In this document: one piece after another, positions 9,828 to 22,865 of the stretch
How positions within the stretch are numbered: position 1 is the first letter of the stretch
Layout of the letters: the number at the start of each line of letters is the position of its first letter
NCBI GenBank assembly: GCA_963971425.1
Contig: OZ020517.1
Location: forward strand, 746,501-810,500
DNA from: Bryoerythrophyllum caledonicum
Taxonomy: Eukaryota; Streptophyta; Bryopsida; Pottiales; Pottiaceae
DNA length: 64,000 nt
Reading direction: 5' to 3'
Notes under the pieces: generated by a model
What the model saw: the letters and a program-made list of their open reading frames with translations, nothing else
Database searches by the model: none
Told to the model about the DNA's origin: nothing
Program-made: the position numbers and the translations under genes

Positions 9828-12180
9828 GGAACCCCATGCCAAGAACACAAAGCCCCACAACAGGCACACGCGAGGGGAAACCCTCCCTGGAACCTGGACA
9901 GAGATCTTCTCACTCTCGCCAACTGCTACCGGTAGCCGAGACTACACATCCACCAAGCCGTTGTAGCTCGGAGTCGACCTAAAAATCGTCACAAGACTAC
10001 CGTTCAACTGGAAGACTACTTGCTGCTCGCGAGAAGACAAAGACTAGAGAAGTCTAGCAGCAACTACCGTTGACGCACTTAGAAGAAAAGAACCTAACCA
10101 GTTCGGGAGAAGGGATCCAGAACTGCATCCATCGCTGTTGTACTCACATTCACAAGACAAAGAACCCTGCATCCACTGCAGTCGTACTCACAAGACGAAA
10201 AAGGAATTCAGAACTCCTAACATGAAGAAACTGTGCTCAAAGTTCGGGTCGACAAGAGAAGTCCCCTGCTGCCAGCACCGTCACGAAACGAAGAACAGTA
10301 TCTGGAGAAACCCAGAACTTGCATGCGGAGTGAACCAAAGCAGGAGTCCAGATCTCGCACTCAACACCAGCCATAATCAAAGCTCCGAAGCTACTGCCAG
10401 GGATAGAAGGTCACTGACGACTGCCCAACTACTCGAGCCAACGGCTAATCCTGCAGCCAAGCTAGCCAACTCACTACTGCAGCCAGCTCTACACGCACTT
10501 GGATCTCACACTTCAGTGCCACAGATAGTCATTATAAGGTACTCCAACGTCGATTGGCATTGTCAGACACCACAAGATGGACTACCTACAGTACGACATG
10601 TGCCCAAGGAGAACCCCAAGTCCAAGCTCATCAACACAGTAAGGTGGAATTACCAAGTCAAAACTCAGTCCCACAGCATCCAAGTTGGGACCATACATTC
10701 AGGTCATAGTTCCCTCTCACTCCCTTTGCAGTCTGTTATTTTTGGCTATCACTGGGTTTATTATGCAAACCTATGGACATGCACACTGTCGTAGTACGCG
10801 TTGGCAAGTATTCACATCTTAACACAAAGGATACCCTAAGGTATTCGTTCCCACAGAGAATCCTCATGAAGTACAACAACTAACAACAAGCCTATATCTA
10901 TGCAATACTATATATATCACAATAATTACATAAGAAGGCAGATAAAGAAAGATAAACTACAAGGGTTAGGCTTAGTTACACCAAATCTTTGTTCCCCATT
11001 ACCAAAAGGGAGGGAGGTATCGTCACTACGGTCCTCACTGCGGTCCTCACTGGTTTCGGACGGGAATGACTTCACAACTATATACACTATGGACATCCGG
11101 GTACTTTAATATCCGGAGAATGTTTATCACCATGAACGATGGTTCATAGACTCAAAGAGATTTTAGTGTTTGCATGGGTAACGACAATTCTTCTTCACGG
11201 TCTCTCCAATCACTACTACTCACTAACTTGGGATGGTGGTGGTTTCACTGGGCTTCCCCCGTAAGGGAAAATAAGGCTTGGGCCTTAAGGACTAATACTA
11301 CTTCTGGGGCTAGTACGTGGTTTACCTACCTATCCTTTGAGCTGTTAGTCCTTCTTTTACCTCAGAATCGGCTAAAAGAGTATTATCCGATGGTTATCAC
11401 ACAGCCATCCCCTCAAGGGACAACTGACTCTACTCCTTTTCTTTAGTGAACGAAGTCCTCCTCCTATTACTCCAATGGATCTCAGCGCAAAGGGGTTAGT
11501 TGGATCTCCTTCCTTCTCTCAAGCTAATCGGAGCTGTAGAGTGGTTCTGGGTTTATTGCCCATGGGGGTCAAACCAGATCTTGCTCAGTCCTTAGCACTA
11601 ATGCTAAAGCAACGTCATACTCCTATGGATCAACCTATCGGACCAAAGGTTGATGTATCTGAGATCTAGAGTACATCCTCACAATCGATGACATCCTGCC
11701 GCCGATTGGTCACACAAGACATATCAAGACTTCTTCCTCACCCATCACTCCCCCCTCGTCCTCCCCTAACCACTTATAATCTCACTTGTTATTCCCATCC
11801 ACCCGGACTAATCTACTTGATGGAACAAGGAAACATTTACAAATATCAGAGTTAGAGTCACGCCCGACTAACAATCCAACCATCTCACCTGTTATTCCCA
11901 TCCACCCCGACTAACTCTACTTGATGGAACAAGGAAACAATGACTTCGATCGTTAGTACGGACTTCAGGAGTGGACTACTTGAAATGGTACTCACAGACA
12001 TATAGAATCCGAGCTCTCCAACCATAGAAGGTTTCTGAGAGCGTAGGTTTAGAATTAAACTAGAAGAAAATACACACAACAAGCAGTGAAGAGAGGTGCC
12101 AAGAGGCTCCTCACTTTAACAGCAACAAACACACACAAGCGTCCAAAAGCAAAGGATGCCTTCTATTAAACCTAGCAGCA
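9828..12180. other. Repeat-like DNA with a short direct duplication
   Basis: A 218-codon frame at 10138-10794 has no recognisable domain and no ATG start, and I do not call it a gene. A roughly 60-bp direct duplication is present: TTATTCCCATCCACCC...CTTGATGGAACAAGG occurs at about 11779-11833 and again at about 11887-11938. Nothing else is recognised. Confidence 0.35.
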
Positions 12181-12184
12181 TTAA

Positions 12185-14181
12185 CTACCCTTGACGGCGC
12201 AGCCGCCGTCCCACCAACTCTACAAAGTCAAAGGCATCTAAACACAAATCCCAAGGCAAAACCAAGTCAAATCCACGTTCATCCCGGGGCCAAGTCCGAG
12301 AGTGAACAATGACCAATCCGGCCATGGATGACCGAGTCAAGGCCTCCATCAAAGTCAACGAGGCATCCGGGCCACCCGGAGTGAGTAGCACGAAAGTAGT
12401 GCCCTGGTGGAGCTCAGATCGGGCCGGAAAGACCGGTACCAGGCTCGGAGTCCCAATGAAGACCTCTTGAACGGAGGCGTGACCCAACTTGCCCTCAGTT
12501 TGTACTGGAAGGTGCAAGTGAGCTGAACTCTCACTAGTGGTCTTCCCAAAAGGAGACATGTCCTACAAAGGAGCAACGGTCAATGTAGTGCGACCGGGGT
12601 CTCCAAGGGAAAACTCGCTAGGAAGAGCCGTGCACGGAGGCTCCATCATGGCAACCGTGCGCTCCTTCCTCACGCTCTGTACCTGTGTAGTGATATCTGA
12701 AGGGGAATGGCAAGCAATGACTCCCACAAGTGGAGTCCGTGAGGGTAGAACCGGGCTATCTAGATCAATCACACCCTTCCCCGTTGGAAGGTCTTGGTCA
12801 CCCGAGTCTTGCCTCTCCGAATCAGCTTCCGAACCAGAATCGCCATCCTTCTCCGCGCCATCACAATCCTCCACGATCTTCGGCAGGATGTGGGTGAGGT
12901 TACTCACCAATATCCTCATGTTAGCATAAGCTATCTCCAGCTTCACCGTCTGTTCCACCATGAAAGCAATTACCCTCTTGCTGGAAATATGGCCATCTCT
13001 CTCCAACTTGGCATCGAACATCTTGGCCTTCAACACTACATCCGCTGGAAAGTGCAAGGCCTGCTCTACCTGCTGTAACGCTGATGCTGAGGCATTGGCT
13101 TGGAGTCACGCCTCCTCCCAACCCTTCTCTGCCTCCAATGCCCGACTCTTCACCTAGGCCATGTCAAGGTTGAGCCGGTCCACCTTCTGCTCCATGATGC
13201 GGAGGTCACTAGCACCTCCCATCTTCTCCTTGATTGCTGCCACCAATCCATGGCTAAGTGGATTGCCCACCAAGCCACTCACCTGCCCCAAAGTCCTATC
13301 CACATCGTCCACATTCACCCAGAGAGCTTCTACCAACTCGGAGGCCTTGAAAGTCTTACCTTCGAGTAGAGCTGAACCGGTGGTTGCTGCTCGAATAGCT
13401 GCGCGGGTCCGTGTGGAAGGAACTCCACCTTGGTGCTGCCTCTGTCGCTTGGAGGGTGGTGGTGCCTCCTCCTCTGGACCTCTGACTGGAATGCGCTACT
13501 CCCTCCTTCTGATTCTGGCTCGTGCTCCGACTCCGTTCCCTCAAACTTCCTCAACATGAGCTGGGTCCCATACACCACATCCTCATCCGGGGTGGTTTCC
13601 TTGAAGTGGTAATAGAGATGGATCAAGAATGGACAGATGGGAGAACGCATGGTGCTCCCTACACTCTTGGCCAACCTCAGCACTACCTCCTTTACGATGA
13701 TGGCCCAATTCACCGTCTTCTCCCCCAGGTAGACTCCATACAACGTGTTAGCCAAAGTAACGGTGACCCGGTTGGGTCTCTCAAGGTACAAGATGGATAC
13801 AAGGAATGAGAAGACCCGTTTGGCACGGGGATCCACGCAATCTTGCAATGCGTAGCCGTTTTTGGCGTCCTTGGTCCTGAACCTCCCCTTGGCATACTCC
13901 TCCTTTAAACTCGTCCATCTCGTGCCCTAGCGTGGAAATCCGTACACCTCCTGCCACCTCCCCATGGTCCACCGTTCGGGGCAAGCGCGGATACTATCTC
14001 CCTCCGGCTCTGGCAAGGGGTCCTGACGCATCTCCTGCACCGTGGACTCGATACAAAACCCCCAGCAAAACTCAAGGAGAGAGAGACACCCCATGTGGAG
14101 AAGGTCCTCTTTGAGCTCCGTGAGCTCAAGAGGATCCTTCGGACCAATAGGAGAGATATCCCTTACCACCGAAAGAGCCAT
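12185..14181 (-). pseudogene. Decayed gag-like retroelement protein
   Basis: On the minus strand a long coding stretch runs from 14181 to 12185 in two frames. The first part (14181 to about 13340) holds RWTMGRWQEVYGFP, EEYAKGRF, QDCVDPRAKRVFSFL and NTLYGVYLGE in one frame, with a single TAG at 13927-13929. The second part (about 13390 to 12185) continues one frame over with stops at 13154 (TAG), 13106 (TGA) and 12563. It contains a probable coiled-coil or charged region (about 13150-12950) and an acidic patch (GSEADSERQDSGDQD). The layout resembles the N-terminal protein of plant LTR retroelements, but I cannot name the family. No RT, integrase or LTR is attached. Confidence is moderate that it was once coding and low on its function. 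Confidence 0.5.
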
Positions 14182-14279
14182 GCTTTAGCCGAACCTGGAA
14201 GATCGTTGCCGGCTCTACTTGCCCTGGTTGTCTCCCTTGCTCCACCTCCGACTCCTCCGCTTTGTGCTGCTTGTCTTCA

Positions 14280-14915
14280 TCAGGTTCGCCTTCACTTCTC
14301 CTCGGTGAGGTCCTGCTCCTCGTCCTCACAGAGGTTCCGCACTGCCTTCTTCATTGTCGTGCTCGTCTGGATGAGGTCGGCGCTGGTTTGATCTTCGTGA
14401 TGAGGTCCGCTCACCGCCTCCTTGCTGCTCTAGATTGGTGAGGCCCTGCTGATCTTCCTTGCTGGTCTTGATCTTCGTGGTGAGGTCTGCGCTGGTCTTG
14501 GTTGTCGTGATGAGGTCCGCGCTGGTCTTGATTGTTGTGGTGAGGTCCTGCGCACTCTTCCTCACACCAAATCCGCACTGCCTTTCTCACTGTCGTGCTT
14601 GTCTAGATGAGGTCCGCGCTCCCTTCTTGCTGCTCTAGGTCGGCGAGGTTTGGGGTTTGCCCTTCTTCCTCACACTCCTGGTCTTGATCTTCGTGGTGAG
14701 GTCCGTGCTGGTCTTGGTGAGGTCCGTGTTGGTCTTGGTGAGGTCCGCACCACTTCCTCACATTGAATCCGCACCGCCTTCCTCACTGTTGTACTCGTTC
14801 GGATGAGGTCCGCGCTCCCTTCGCTACACTCCAGGCTCCGCACGGCTCCTCACTGCTTCAGGTCGTCTTGGATGAGGTCCGCGCTGGTCTTGGTGAGGTC
14901 CGCACCTCCCCCTCG
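14280..14915 (+). repeat. Degenerate GAGGTCCGCGCTGGTCTTG minisatellite
   Basis: The phrase GAGGTCCGCGCTGGTCTTG and variants such as GAGGTCCGTGCTGGTC recur at irregular spacing, interleaved with GATCTTCGTGGT and CTTCCTCACA phrases. At least ten partial units are visible, with weaker ones extending to about 15100. No protein is supported across it. It lies between the gag-like pseudogene and the LINE ORF1. Confidence 0.65.
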
Positions 14916-15433
14916 CTTGGGGTTTGTGCCGGAGATGCCGCCCTGCCTACCGTGTAGCCTTTTCCCGTGGCCCTCTCACCATACTGTTTACGCGGGTTTC
15001 CATACCACCTTCCTTCCTTTGAGAGCTCCCACAGAAATTGGGTGAGGTCCGCCCACAGGGTCCGCACCTACTCCCTGTGCCTTCTCCCTGAGGTCCGCAC
15101 CTTCTTGCTAGTTTCCAATCTACTAGCTGTTTTAAGGTGTCGCTCTTGGGTTTCCTTACTAGCTGCTTCCTTGGTGGGCTGACTTCCGGCTTGGCTGGTC
15201 CTGCCTTGCTTTCTTCTTCCTCGCTGAACTGGGGTACTTGGTTGCCTCCGGTTGAGGTTGATCGGTTGCCTCCGGCTTGGGGTCGAGGGTGAGATTCTAG
15301 ACTTGGATGTAGGCTCGGGCCTTAGGTCTTACTTTATCCCTTTTACGGATCCTACAGTAGCCCTTTATTTTTCCAACCTTAATTCTATCTAACGGCTAAT
15401 TATGGCATAACTAATTCGCCAAACTAAACTAAT

Positions 15434-17399
15434 TTGTCCAACTTAATCATCTCTAACTATCTAACTAAAAAAAAATTAAAATTTGTGGTACGACACACAC
15501 AAGTCTTAATATTTTACGTATTTATTTGGAGAGGTGACCACTTTTATGGCACCTCTCATGGGTGTGTATTTGTAAAAGTCACTAAACATCATAACACCAA
15601 CCCCTCTTACTTAGAGTTGTTAAATAATAGAGGTCAAGTCAATTGCTTGCATGACATCTACACTGTTATTTTCTACTCCTTGATCATCCTAGCTTCACCA
15701 AGCCCTCAACGCATGTTGGGGGAAGAAGTTAAAATCAAGGTGATAAGGGGCAATGTTGTAGTAAGACTTCACACTTCTCCTAGTGACATTCTTGCCCTTG
15801 ATATCTACAGTATGTCTCAACTCCAAGCTGCGGTCACCCCCTCCAAGCCTTTGTTTGTTGAAGTACTTGAGGAAAATCCATGTAACATGAATGAAACTCA
15901 AAATGCTTTAGTTATTGCAAGTGCCAACCAGAAAAAGGTGAAGGCAACAAGTTTGCCTCACACCAAATATTGGTTAGGCTTCCACACAATGAATACACTT
16001 GCAAAGAAAAGTGGGAGTTCAAAAGTACCCATTGTTGCTTTGGAAGAATTGGTCAAGTATGGTTTAAATGGAAAAGAAGCAGCCGAAAGCTTTGAAGCAA
16101 TACTTTCTTTTCCATTTGTCCCCTAGGAAGAATGGTCCTCAGAAAGGGCTGATGGGAAGGATGGCAACCACTTCAATCTCACCCAACTTCTAAGTGAAGT
16201 TGAGGTAGATGAAGATGGCTTTGCCTTAGATTACCAAGTATCAATCCATTTTGAACTTGGTGATCAAATATGGACGAAAGACGTTGTATTAGAAATAATA
16301 AAATCAAGGCTTAAAGACATGAAAATTCCTATTGGGACTCGCATTGGTGAGCCAATAGCCATCTTTTGCTATCACTAGTCTGAGAATTTGGAATGGTGTT
16401 ATTAAATTACATCTAAAAAACCCGAAAATGGATGCCAAGGGATTGTTGCAAAGGTTGAGGCCCTTCATTCTCATTTTGAATGAAGGAATTCCACACAAGG
16501 GTAAAGTATGTAAATTATACGATGCTTTGGCATTTTCACATCTCTTGTTAGTAAAAATATCTGGTCCTAATCTTGTCAATAGAGAATCATATCACCTACA
16601 TGCCGAAATTGTGAGAGACAGCTTTGCTAGAGGATATGATTTTGAAGTAATGGGGGTAGGAAAGAAGGGATTTTCGGAGTTTGCGTGGATCAAAACCCCT
16701 TCTCCGATACAAGCAGCCAAAGTAAAGGACTACAAAGTCTCATTCAATAATGAGATCTTTGTGCCAATCTTTGCAACCGGGAAGATGGATGAGGATGAAA
16801 TTGCAAAAAATAATTGTCTAATTCTGATAGCAAAAAATCTCAATAAAACAAAAAGTGAAAAAGAACTAGCGGATGGTATCAAGTCCATACTTGGGGAGGA
16901 GAATGTGATAGATACATTCTTCAAACTCGAGCATGGGCGACATGTTGGCACTTGCAACATTAAGTGTTTAAATGCAACAGTGTAAAAGAAGTTTGTCAAA
17001 CAAAGTAAAAAACTCCATGGGAAATACATCATGTTTATCCCCCACCCTAAGAGTTTGGACGGCGGTAACAAACCGAGTGCGGGTGAATTAACAAGGCTAG
17101 GGTTCATGGATGTAAACTCGGCTGTAGCAAACGCAGTAATTGCTATGGAAAATGGCCCAAACAAGGGCAATGGTGTCACCTTACAACAACTTCGGAGAGA
17201 AATGAAGACTACGAAGGGAGAAATCGAGGAAGAAGCGAGGCAATATGCAGATTTGGTGCAAGCAAACACAGTCAAATCCCTTAAAGGGGAAATGTCGACT
17301 TTCCGATCTCAACTCATTGCAACCATCATGGCGGCGGAAACACAAGCATCGGAACGTGAGCAACGTGTCATTGAGAGCAAAATGGACATGTCAAACTAA
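15434..17399 (+). pseudogene. LINE ORF1 (gag-like), degraded
   Basis: A coding region precedes ORF2 by about 310 bp. It reads in one frame to a TAG at 16124-16126 and beyond (LSEVEVDEDGFALDYQVSI near 16190-16250). It then shifts frame near 16380 and continues through IWNGVIKLHLKNP, GIPHKGKVCKLYDAL and FAWIKTPSPIQAAK to a TAA at about 16983. It resumes in the same frame with FIPHPKSLDGGNKPS and ends at 17399. The C-terminal 70 residues are charged and probably coiled-coil. I recognise no RRM or zinc knuckle with confidence. Its position directly upstream of ORF2 on the same strand suggests the nucleic-acid-binding ORF1 of this LINE, which is inference. Confidence 0.5.
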
Positions 17400-17556
17400 T
17401 AGTGTCAAACAACGCTACAATCAAACACACTATAGTATATATATATACTAAAATATATATTAAAAAAATCCAAAAAATATATAACAATATTTATAAAAGA
17501 AAATAAAAATTTATCATAGTATACTTATATACTACAAAATATAACAAAAAAAACAA

Positions 17557-17669
<113 letters not shown>

Positions 17670-17711
17670 CAAATATACCATATTGAAAATAACAATAAAC
17701 ATTATGATATA

Positions 17712-20269
17712 TTGTACCCACCAAAAATTATCCATTGCAAACTTATACTCCTACTTAGTAGAGACATTGAAACAAATCCGGGTCCTATGCCAAACTTAAT
17801 AAAAACACACCCAGCGGCACATAAAAAAAGAGCAAAAATGTACTTTATTCCAAGCACAATTAAACTCCATCCCGAATACCAACACGTTCATAATACATTT
17901 GCACCCCTCCTATATAACTCACACACACTACACAATACACACAATGCCGCATTTCCACATGTCACCCACTTCATTCAACAAAACAACAAACATCCCCTCC
18001 ATATCCTATATGCCTTAATAATCACCATTCACCCCTCCCCAGAAAAATGTAACCAACTTTTATCAACATCATGCCCTAATGTAACACAATGGACAAATAC
18101 CCTCCTAAATAAGCTAACCACCCTACATAATCCACCTGAACGGCATATTAACATAAAACATCCATATACTAAATTCATTGAAGAAAATAAAGACATTATA
18201 CATCATAAAGAATCAATTCATAAAAAACTATACAACTTCATCCATAACCAAAACTCCCCTCCTACACATAACACAATAAAACAACACTTTCCATTTCTCC
18301 CCAATGAACTAATCAAAGAGTCATTGAGATGCTTGGAACCGATTCCAGAATACTCACACCCGCCCCCACCTCCTCCAGTCATCCCCCCCCCTAAATCAGA
18401 CCATAAACACAATAAACAATGGCGCATATATCCTAACATGGAATGCTTCATCCCTCAACACTGCCCTCCCATGCATCCAAAACCTTACCACATACAATGA
18501 CACCCCTCCCGCCATAGTTGTCATCCAAGAAACCAAACTCACAGCTATAAAATCTACTAAATATATACAACGAGTTTTTCCCAATTATAAAGTTATATTT
18601 AATAATACCCATGCACTTACACGATGTATCCAACAACAACGCCCATACACACCAGGCCGTGGTGGCCTCCTCACTCTAATACACGAATCATATGCATTCC
18701 CCGGTAACATTGTCAAAATCCCCACGCCTATGCACATATCCCCATATATACAAATCCTAAAAATCAATAACCAAACCCCTTCAACCATGGATAATATTTC
18801 ACATTTTCATGCCATCTCATCCCGAAGTCATTAGATTTATCACAGACATCAAAAACACCATTACAACCCAAATTAACAACTACCCAAATCATACATATCT
18901 ACTATGTGGTGATTATAACAGAGACGTCGCACTAATCGGCAGACAACACGGAAACCAATCCTTCCCACCACAACCCATTGACCACCAATGGCGTAACTTT
19001 ACAGATAGCTTAAATTTTGCATACATCCCTACGGACACATAATATTCCAAACAAGGTGGCTCTGACTATAAAGACCTAAGTTTAATAGATGGTTTTTTCA
19101 TACTAAATTCCAATCATGCACAATACTCGTGTACAACCAAAACAAAAATTATTCTAAATTTGGACCATTCACCAATCCAATTAAATATTCCACAAAACAC
19201 ACGTGATAGCAGAACGCCCACAACATCAAACAACAAAAGCATTCGAATACTCAACCTTATCCCTAAAACTAATGCGCATGCTTTCAACACGATGTTCTTT
19301 GAAGAGAATTCTCTACAAATTGACCCCCTCATTAACCATCTAAAAACAATTATCAACTCTCCCCAAACCAATGGCTCGAAGCGTGTAACACCTTGGACAC
19401 AATAATAAATAATATCTCCAACACCCTAGAGAAAATATGTAAAGTCCCACCCATACCCCAATTAACATCCAGAACATCCAAACAAGGAGGTTATTTACCA
19501 TTTTAAGTCTCAAAAAGGTGGAAACAACACTTAACGACCTACCACACCATTTGGAAAACAATTAGAATTGTTAAAAACAACCCACAATGGTTTACCCACC
19601 CTATTTTCCAAGAAATACAAACACTACAACATTCCCAAATTCCACCCCCACCCCCACCCCATACTTCACCAGATGAATGGTTACATGATATTGCATCAAT
19701 TGCAAAAGAAGTCAATCAACAAGCGAGGAAAATAACTACTAAGACACCAGAGATAACATCAAAAAAGCTATATCTAAATATAGACAATTATATGAAAGTA
19801 GCCCAAAGAAAATAAATAGAAGAGTCTTTAAAAACAATGAATCTCCACCACTAAATTGTATCACCAACCAAAACAACAATATCCTAATTAGTCATGTAGA
19901 CATTGCAAATGAGATATATAACCAACAAACAAAAAACAACAGACCCACCATACCAACATGTAACTATTTACCAGACCATCCACCAACATGCACATGTGCA
20001 GTTAGACAGTATCCATGGCATGACCTTGACGGTTTCACCATAGACAAGAGAGGAAAACCACAAATCCTGCTATACACATACTTCAACCGAGCCACATACG
20101 ATACATGCCTCAAAAACCTAGGAAACAACAAAGCCCCAGGGCCTGACCGTATTCCAAACTCCATATTAAAACTTATGCCCCCGAGATTCCACAAACTTCT
20201 CTCCCTATTCTTCTCTCATGGCTACAAACAAAAACAAATCCTCGCCTCATGGAAAACCAGTTTTACAGT
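17712..20269 (+). pseudogene. LINE ORF2, 5' part: 2A-like motif, APE endonuclease, RT start
   Basis: The open frame to 18500 begins with RDIETNPGP (17760-17786), a match to the 2A ribosome-skipping signature D(V/I)ExNPGP, shortly after a hydrophobic LILLL stretch. No in-frame ATG precedes it in this copy, and the next ATG follows the motif directly. After a frameshift near 18420 an APE-type endonuclease follows: ILTWNASSLN, AIVVIQETKL, TPGRGGLLTLI, then CGDYNRD near 18908 and LDHSPIQL near 19160. The frame changes near 18790. From about 20060, KNLGNNKAPGPDRIPN marks RT motif 0/1. The piece ends at the AGT duplicated by the CACTA insertion (20267-20269). Stops are scattered, so this copy is inactive. 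Confidence 0.75.
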
Positions 20270-20629
20270 CACTACGGGAAATCGAGGCATCAATGACTAG
20301 CGATTTTAGTCATTGTTAAGTCATAGATGACCTGTATTACAAGGGAATGACTACAAATTTATTTTTTCGGGCACAGTAATAGTTTTGAGTAATAGATTTC
20401 TGTAGTCATTCTTTTTGCCACGTGGACTTCTCATCTACCTGCCTATGTGGCCCATCATCCTCGAACATCGATGAGTTGGCTACTGACGTGGATTTGAGTG
20501 TGACATGGAATTTATGGTAAATGATGATGTGGATATTTGTGTGACGTGGAATTAAACGTGGCAGTTGACGTGAACAATGACGTGGACAATGATAGTTTAT
20601 TTGTGAACTGCCTAGTTATTGTTTAGTCA

Positions 20630-21000
20630 TTGTGCAGTGTTAGTTTAGTAATTCCTTAATTATTCTAGTAGTGTAAATTTACCCATAATAGATATGCATG
20701 TACTAATTTTAGTTTCAGCCTAGTTATTGTTTGATTACTGTATGATTTGAATGTAGTCATTCTACAGTTATTTGATAGTCTTTTTTTACACTGTCTAATT
20801 ATTGGTTAGTCACTATGTAGTTTATGTTGAATCATTATGCAGTGTTAGTTTAGTAATTTCTTAGTTATTCTAGTAGTAGTGTAAATTTACCCATAATAGA
20901 TATGCATGTATAAATTTTAGTTTTGGTCTAGTTATTGTTTGGTTTCTGTATGGTTTGAATGCATTCATTCTACAGTTATTTGATAGTCTTTCAAACAAGT
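20630..21000 (+). repeat. Left subterminal direct repeats of the CACTA element
   Basis: Two units of roughly 200 bp follow each other. Each contains GTGTAAATTTACCCATAATA followed by TAGATATGCATGTA, and each ends near ATTCTACAGTTATTTG (20679-20775 and 20880-20978). Subterminal repeats are usual transposase-binding regions in CACTA elements. Confidence 0.7.
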
Positions 21001-21103
21001 TGAATACGCGGAATACCTAGGATTCCTCTCGGGAATAGCAAAAAATACAGTATGTATAAGTCAATAAGAAACGAGAGCAGCAGATGCTGAAAATGGCACC
21101 ACC

Positions 21104-21256
21104 CACTACAAAAAAACAAGGGGATAAATGACTCGGCCATAGAGTCATTGTGGACAACTTTAGTTACAAAACAGTCATTTTGTACTCATTTTGCAGTCAA
21201 CACTGTCCACAATGACTGTATGGCCAAGTCATTTATCCCCTTGTTTTTTTGTAGTG
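21104..21256. mobile_element. 153-bp palindromic CACTA-type MITE, copy 2
   Basis: This copy has the same length and termini as the copy at 7682-7834, with visible differences confined to an ACAACTTTAG versus ACAACATTAG segment. It is flanked by an ACC duplication (21101-21103 and 21257-21259). It is nested inside the CACTA element, so it inserted after or within that element. Near-identity of the two copies implies recent transposition. Confidence 0.88.
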
Positions 21257-22135
21257 ACCTCCTATTCAGTTACATACATGAATTTATGCAACTAGAGTGA
21301 TTGCATCCAGGTGCAAATCCGAAAGTCTAGCAGTAAAGACATAAGACTTAGAGAGAATTGTTTCGTAATCCATATCAGACACATCACATCACATCATATC
21401 ACATATACAAGCACTCTCGTTCGCTAAGTATTTACTGGACGTCTGACACGATTTCAGTAGCGAATCTTCAACAATTTGCGTAGTTCCCCTCACACTTTCC
21501 CTTCAGTAGACTTGAATTCTACAATCATCAAAGCAAATTCAAGAATATTAGAGTTCGATGTCATCCTTCTCCATAAAAAAACAGCCAGAAAAATCACAAA
21601 CGCAACTAGACTGCAGCTGGCTCCTTAAGATCTTTCAATGACATGCATATGACGAGCTAGTGCCAGGTCGTAACAGTACATTGTAAGCAGTAGCTTCCAC
21701 AATAAGAATGAAGGCACAAAATGAAGAACGCAATCGAGACATGTTCTTGCAACTCTAATTCCTGATTAGAGACAAACCTAATTACACCATAGGCCAAGAG
21801 TACAATTGAAACTTCTAATGCAATTCCCGTCAAGCTTGAAACATCGAATAGTAGACATCAATGTATCAAACTTATGAACGCGCAAGCACATTTGAAATTT
21901 CACTGATACGAATTCAGCCTCATAAACAACTGAATTTATGCTAACTATCGCAGGCCTGAACAAATGAATAGCATCGCGAAACCAAATTTGCATTCAGCGT
22001 TAGTGAGAATCTAACAGGTCCAACAGGCACAAAATACAAAGAAATCCTCAGCCGATCATAAGCAGACGGTCCACTGATGGTCCCCTCCATTACCAATGTG
22101 TCTATCTATATCGTCACCTTCCCTAGTGAGCCCTG

Positions 22136-22641
22136 CAAAAGAGAAAGCACTGATCAAAGCACATCAGTTTCAAATGAGGACCAGAGCCCTAGAACGAGTA
22201 CCTGAGATAAGGTCAATCTTTGTACAATATCATCACCTCCAGCACGTATCTGTCGAGTGGAAAGAGCATTAATGATGTCAATGTACTTGCAGTGAAGCAA
22301 CACTGATGTTACTTTTACAGCTGCACACAAAAAGAATATGAATCTAAGAGAAAGAGCACGGTCCAACATCAAACACTTGAAATGGAGACTCTCAAAAACA
22401 TAGAGTTAAAAGCATCCGATGAAAAATCCTAGCTCACGAAGAGGCAAGCGTATGCTTGAGAAAAATAAGACTTGGAATTCTAAGAGTTACACACTTGCTA
22501 CAACTACAAAGAGAAAGCATTGATTAAAGCACATCAGTTTCAAATTAGGACCAGAGCCCTAGAACGAGTACCTGAGATAAGGTCAGTCTTTGTACAATAT
22601 CATCACCTCCAGCACGTATCCGTCGAGTGGAAAGAGCGGCG
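22136..22641 (-). repeat. Direct duplication of a captured exon-like segment
   Basis: About 125 bp at 22140-22268 recurs at 22507-22641 with few differences. Read on the minus strand each holds an exon-like stretch encoding IRAGGDDIVQRL, ending CTCAG followed by GTACTC, a plausible splice donor. The second copy extends leftward in the protein sense into a possible first exon (LVAFPSTLL...WSSAALST). This looks like a piece of a host gene picked up and duplicated in the CACTA element. I do not recognise the parent gene. Confidence 0.5.
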
Positions 22642-22865
22642 CTGGACCAACGCACGTCCCCCCTCGCAAATACACACTCCAGAAGCGTGCTGGGAAACGC
22701 CACGAGCTTGATGACTGAGTGTTGCAAACCGCAGCCTCTAGGAGCTTTTGAGAAGAAGAAAACGCTGGTGGAAAAGGTGGCGACTAAGTAGTGGGGTTCG
22801 CAAAGGCGGAAGCGAAGTCTGCAGAGCTTCGAGGAAATGTAAACCCTAGTCGGTGAAGGTGCCAA

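Noticed and set aside
10138..10794. 218-codon plus-strand frame as a gene
   Set aside because: It does not start with ATG, lies in CA-rich repeat-like DNA and shows no domain.
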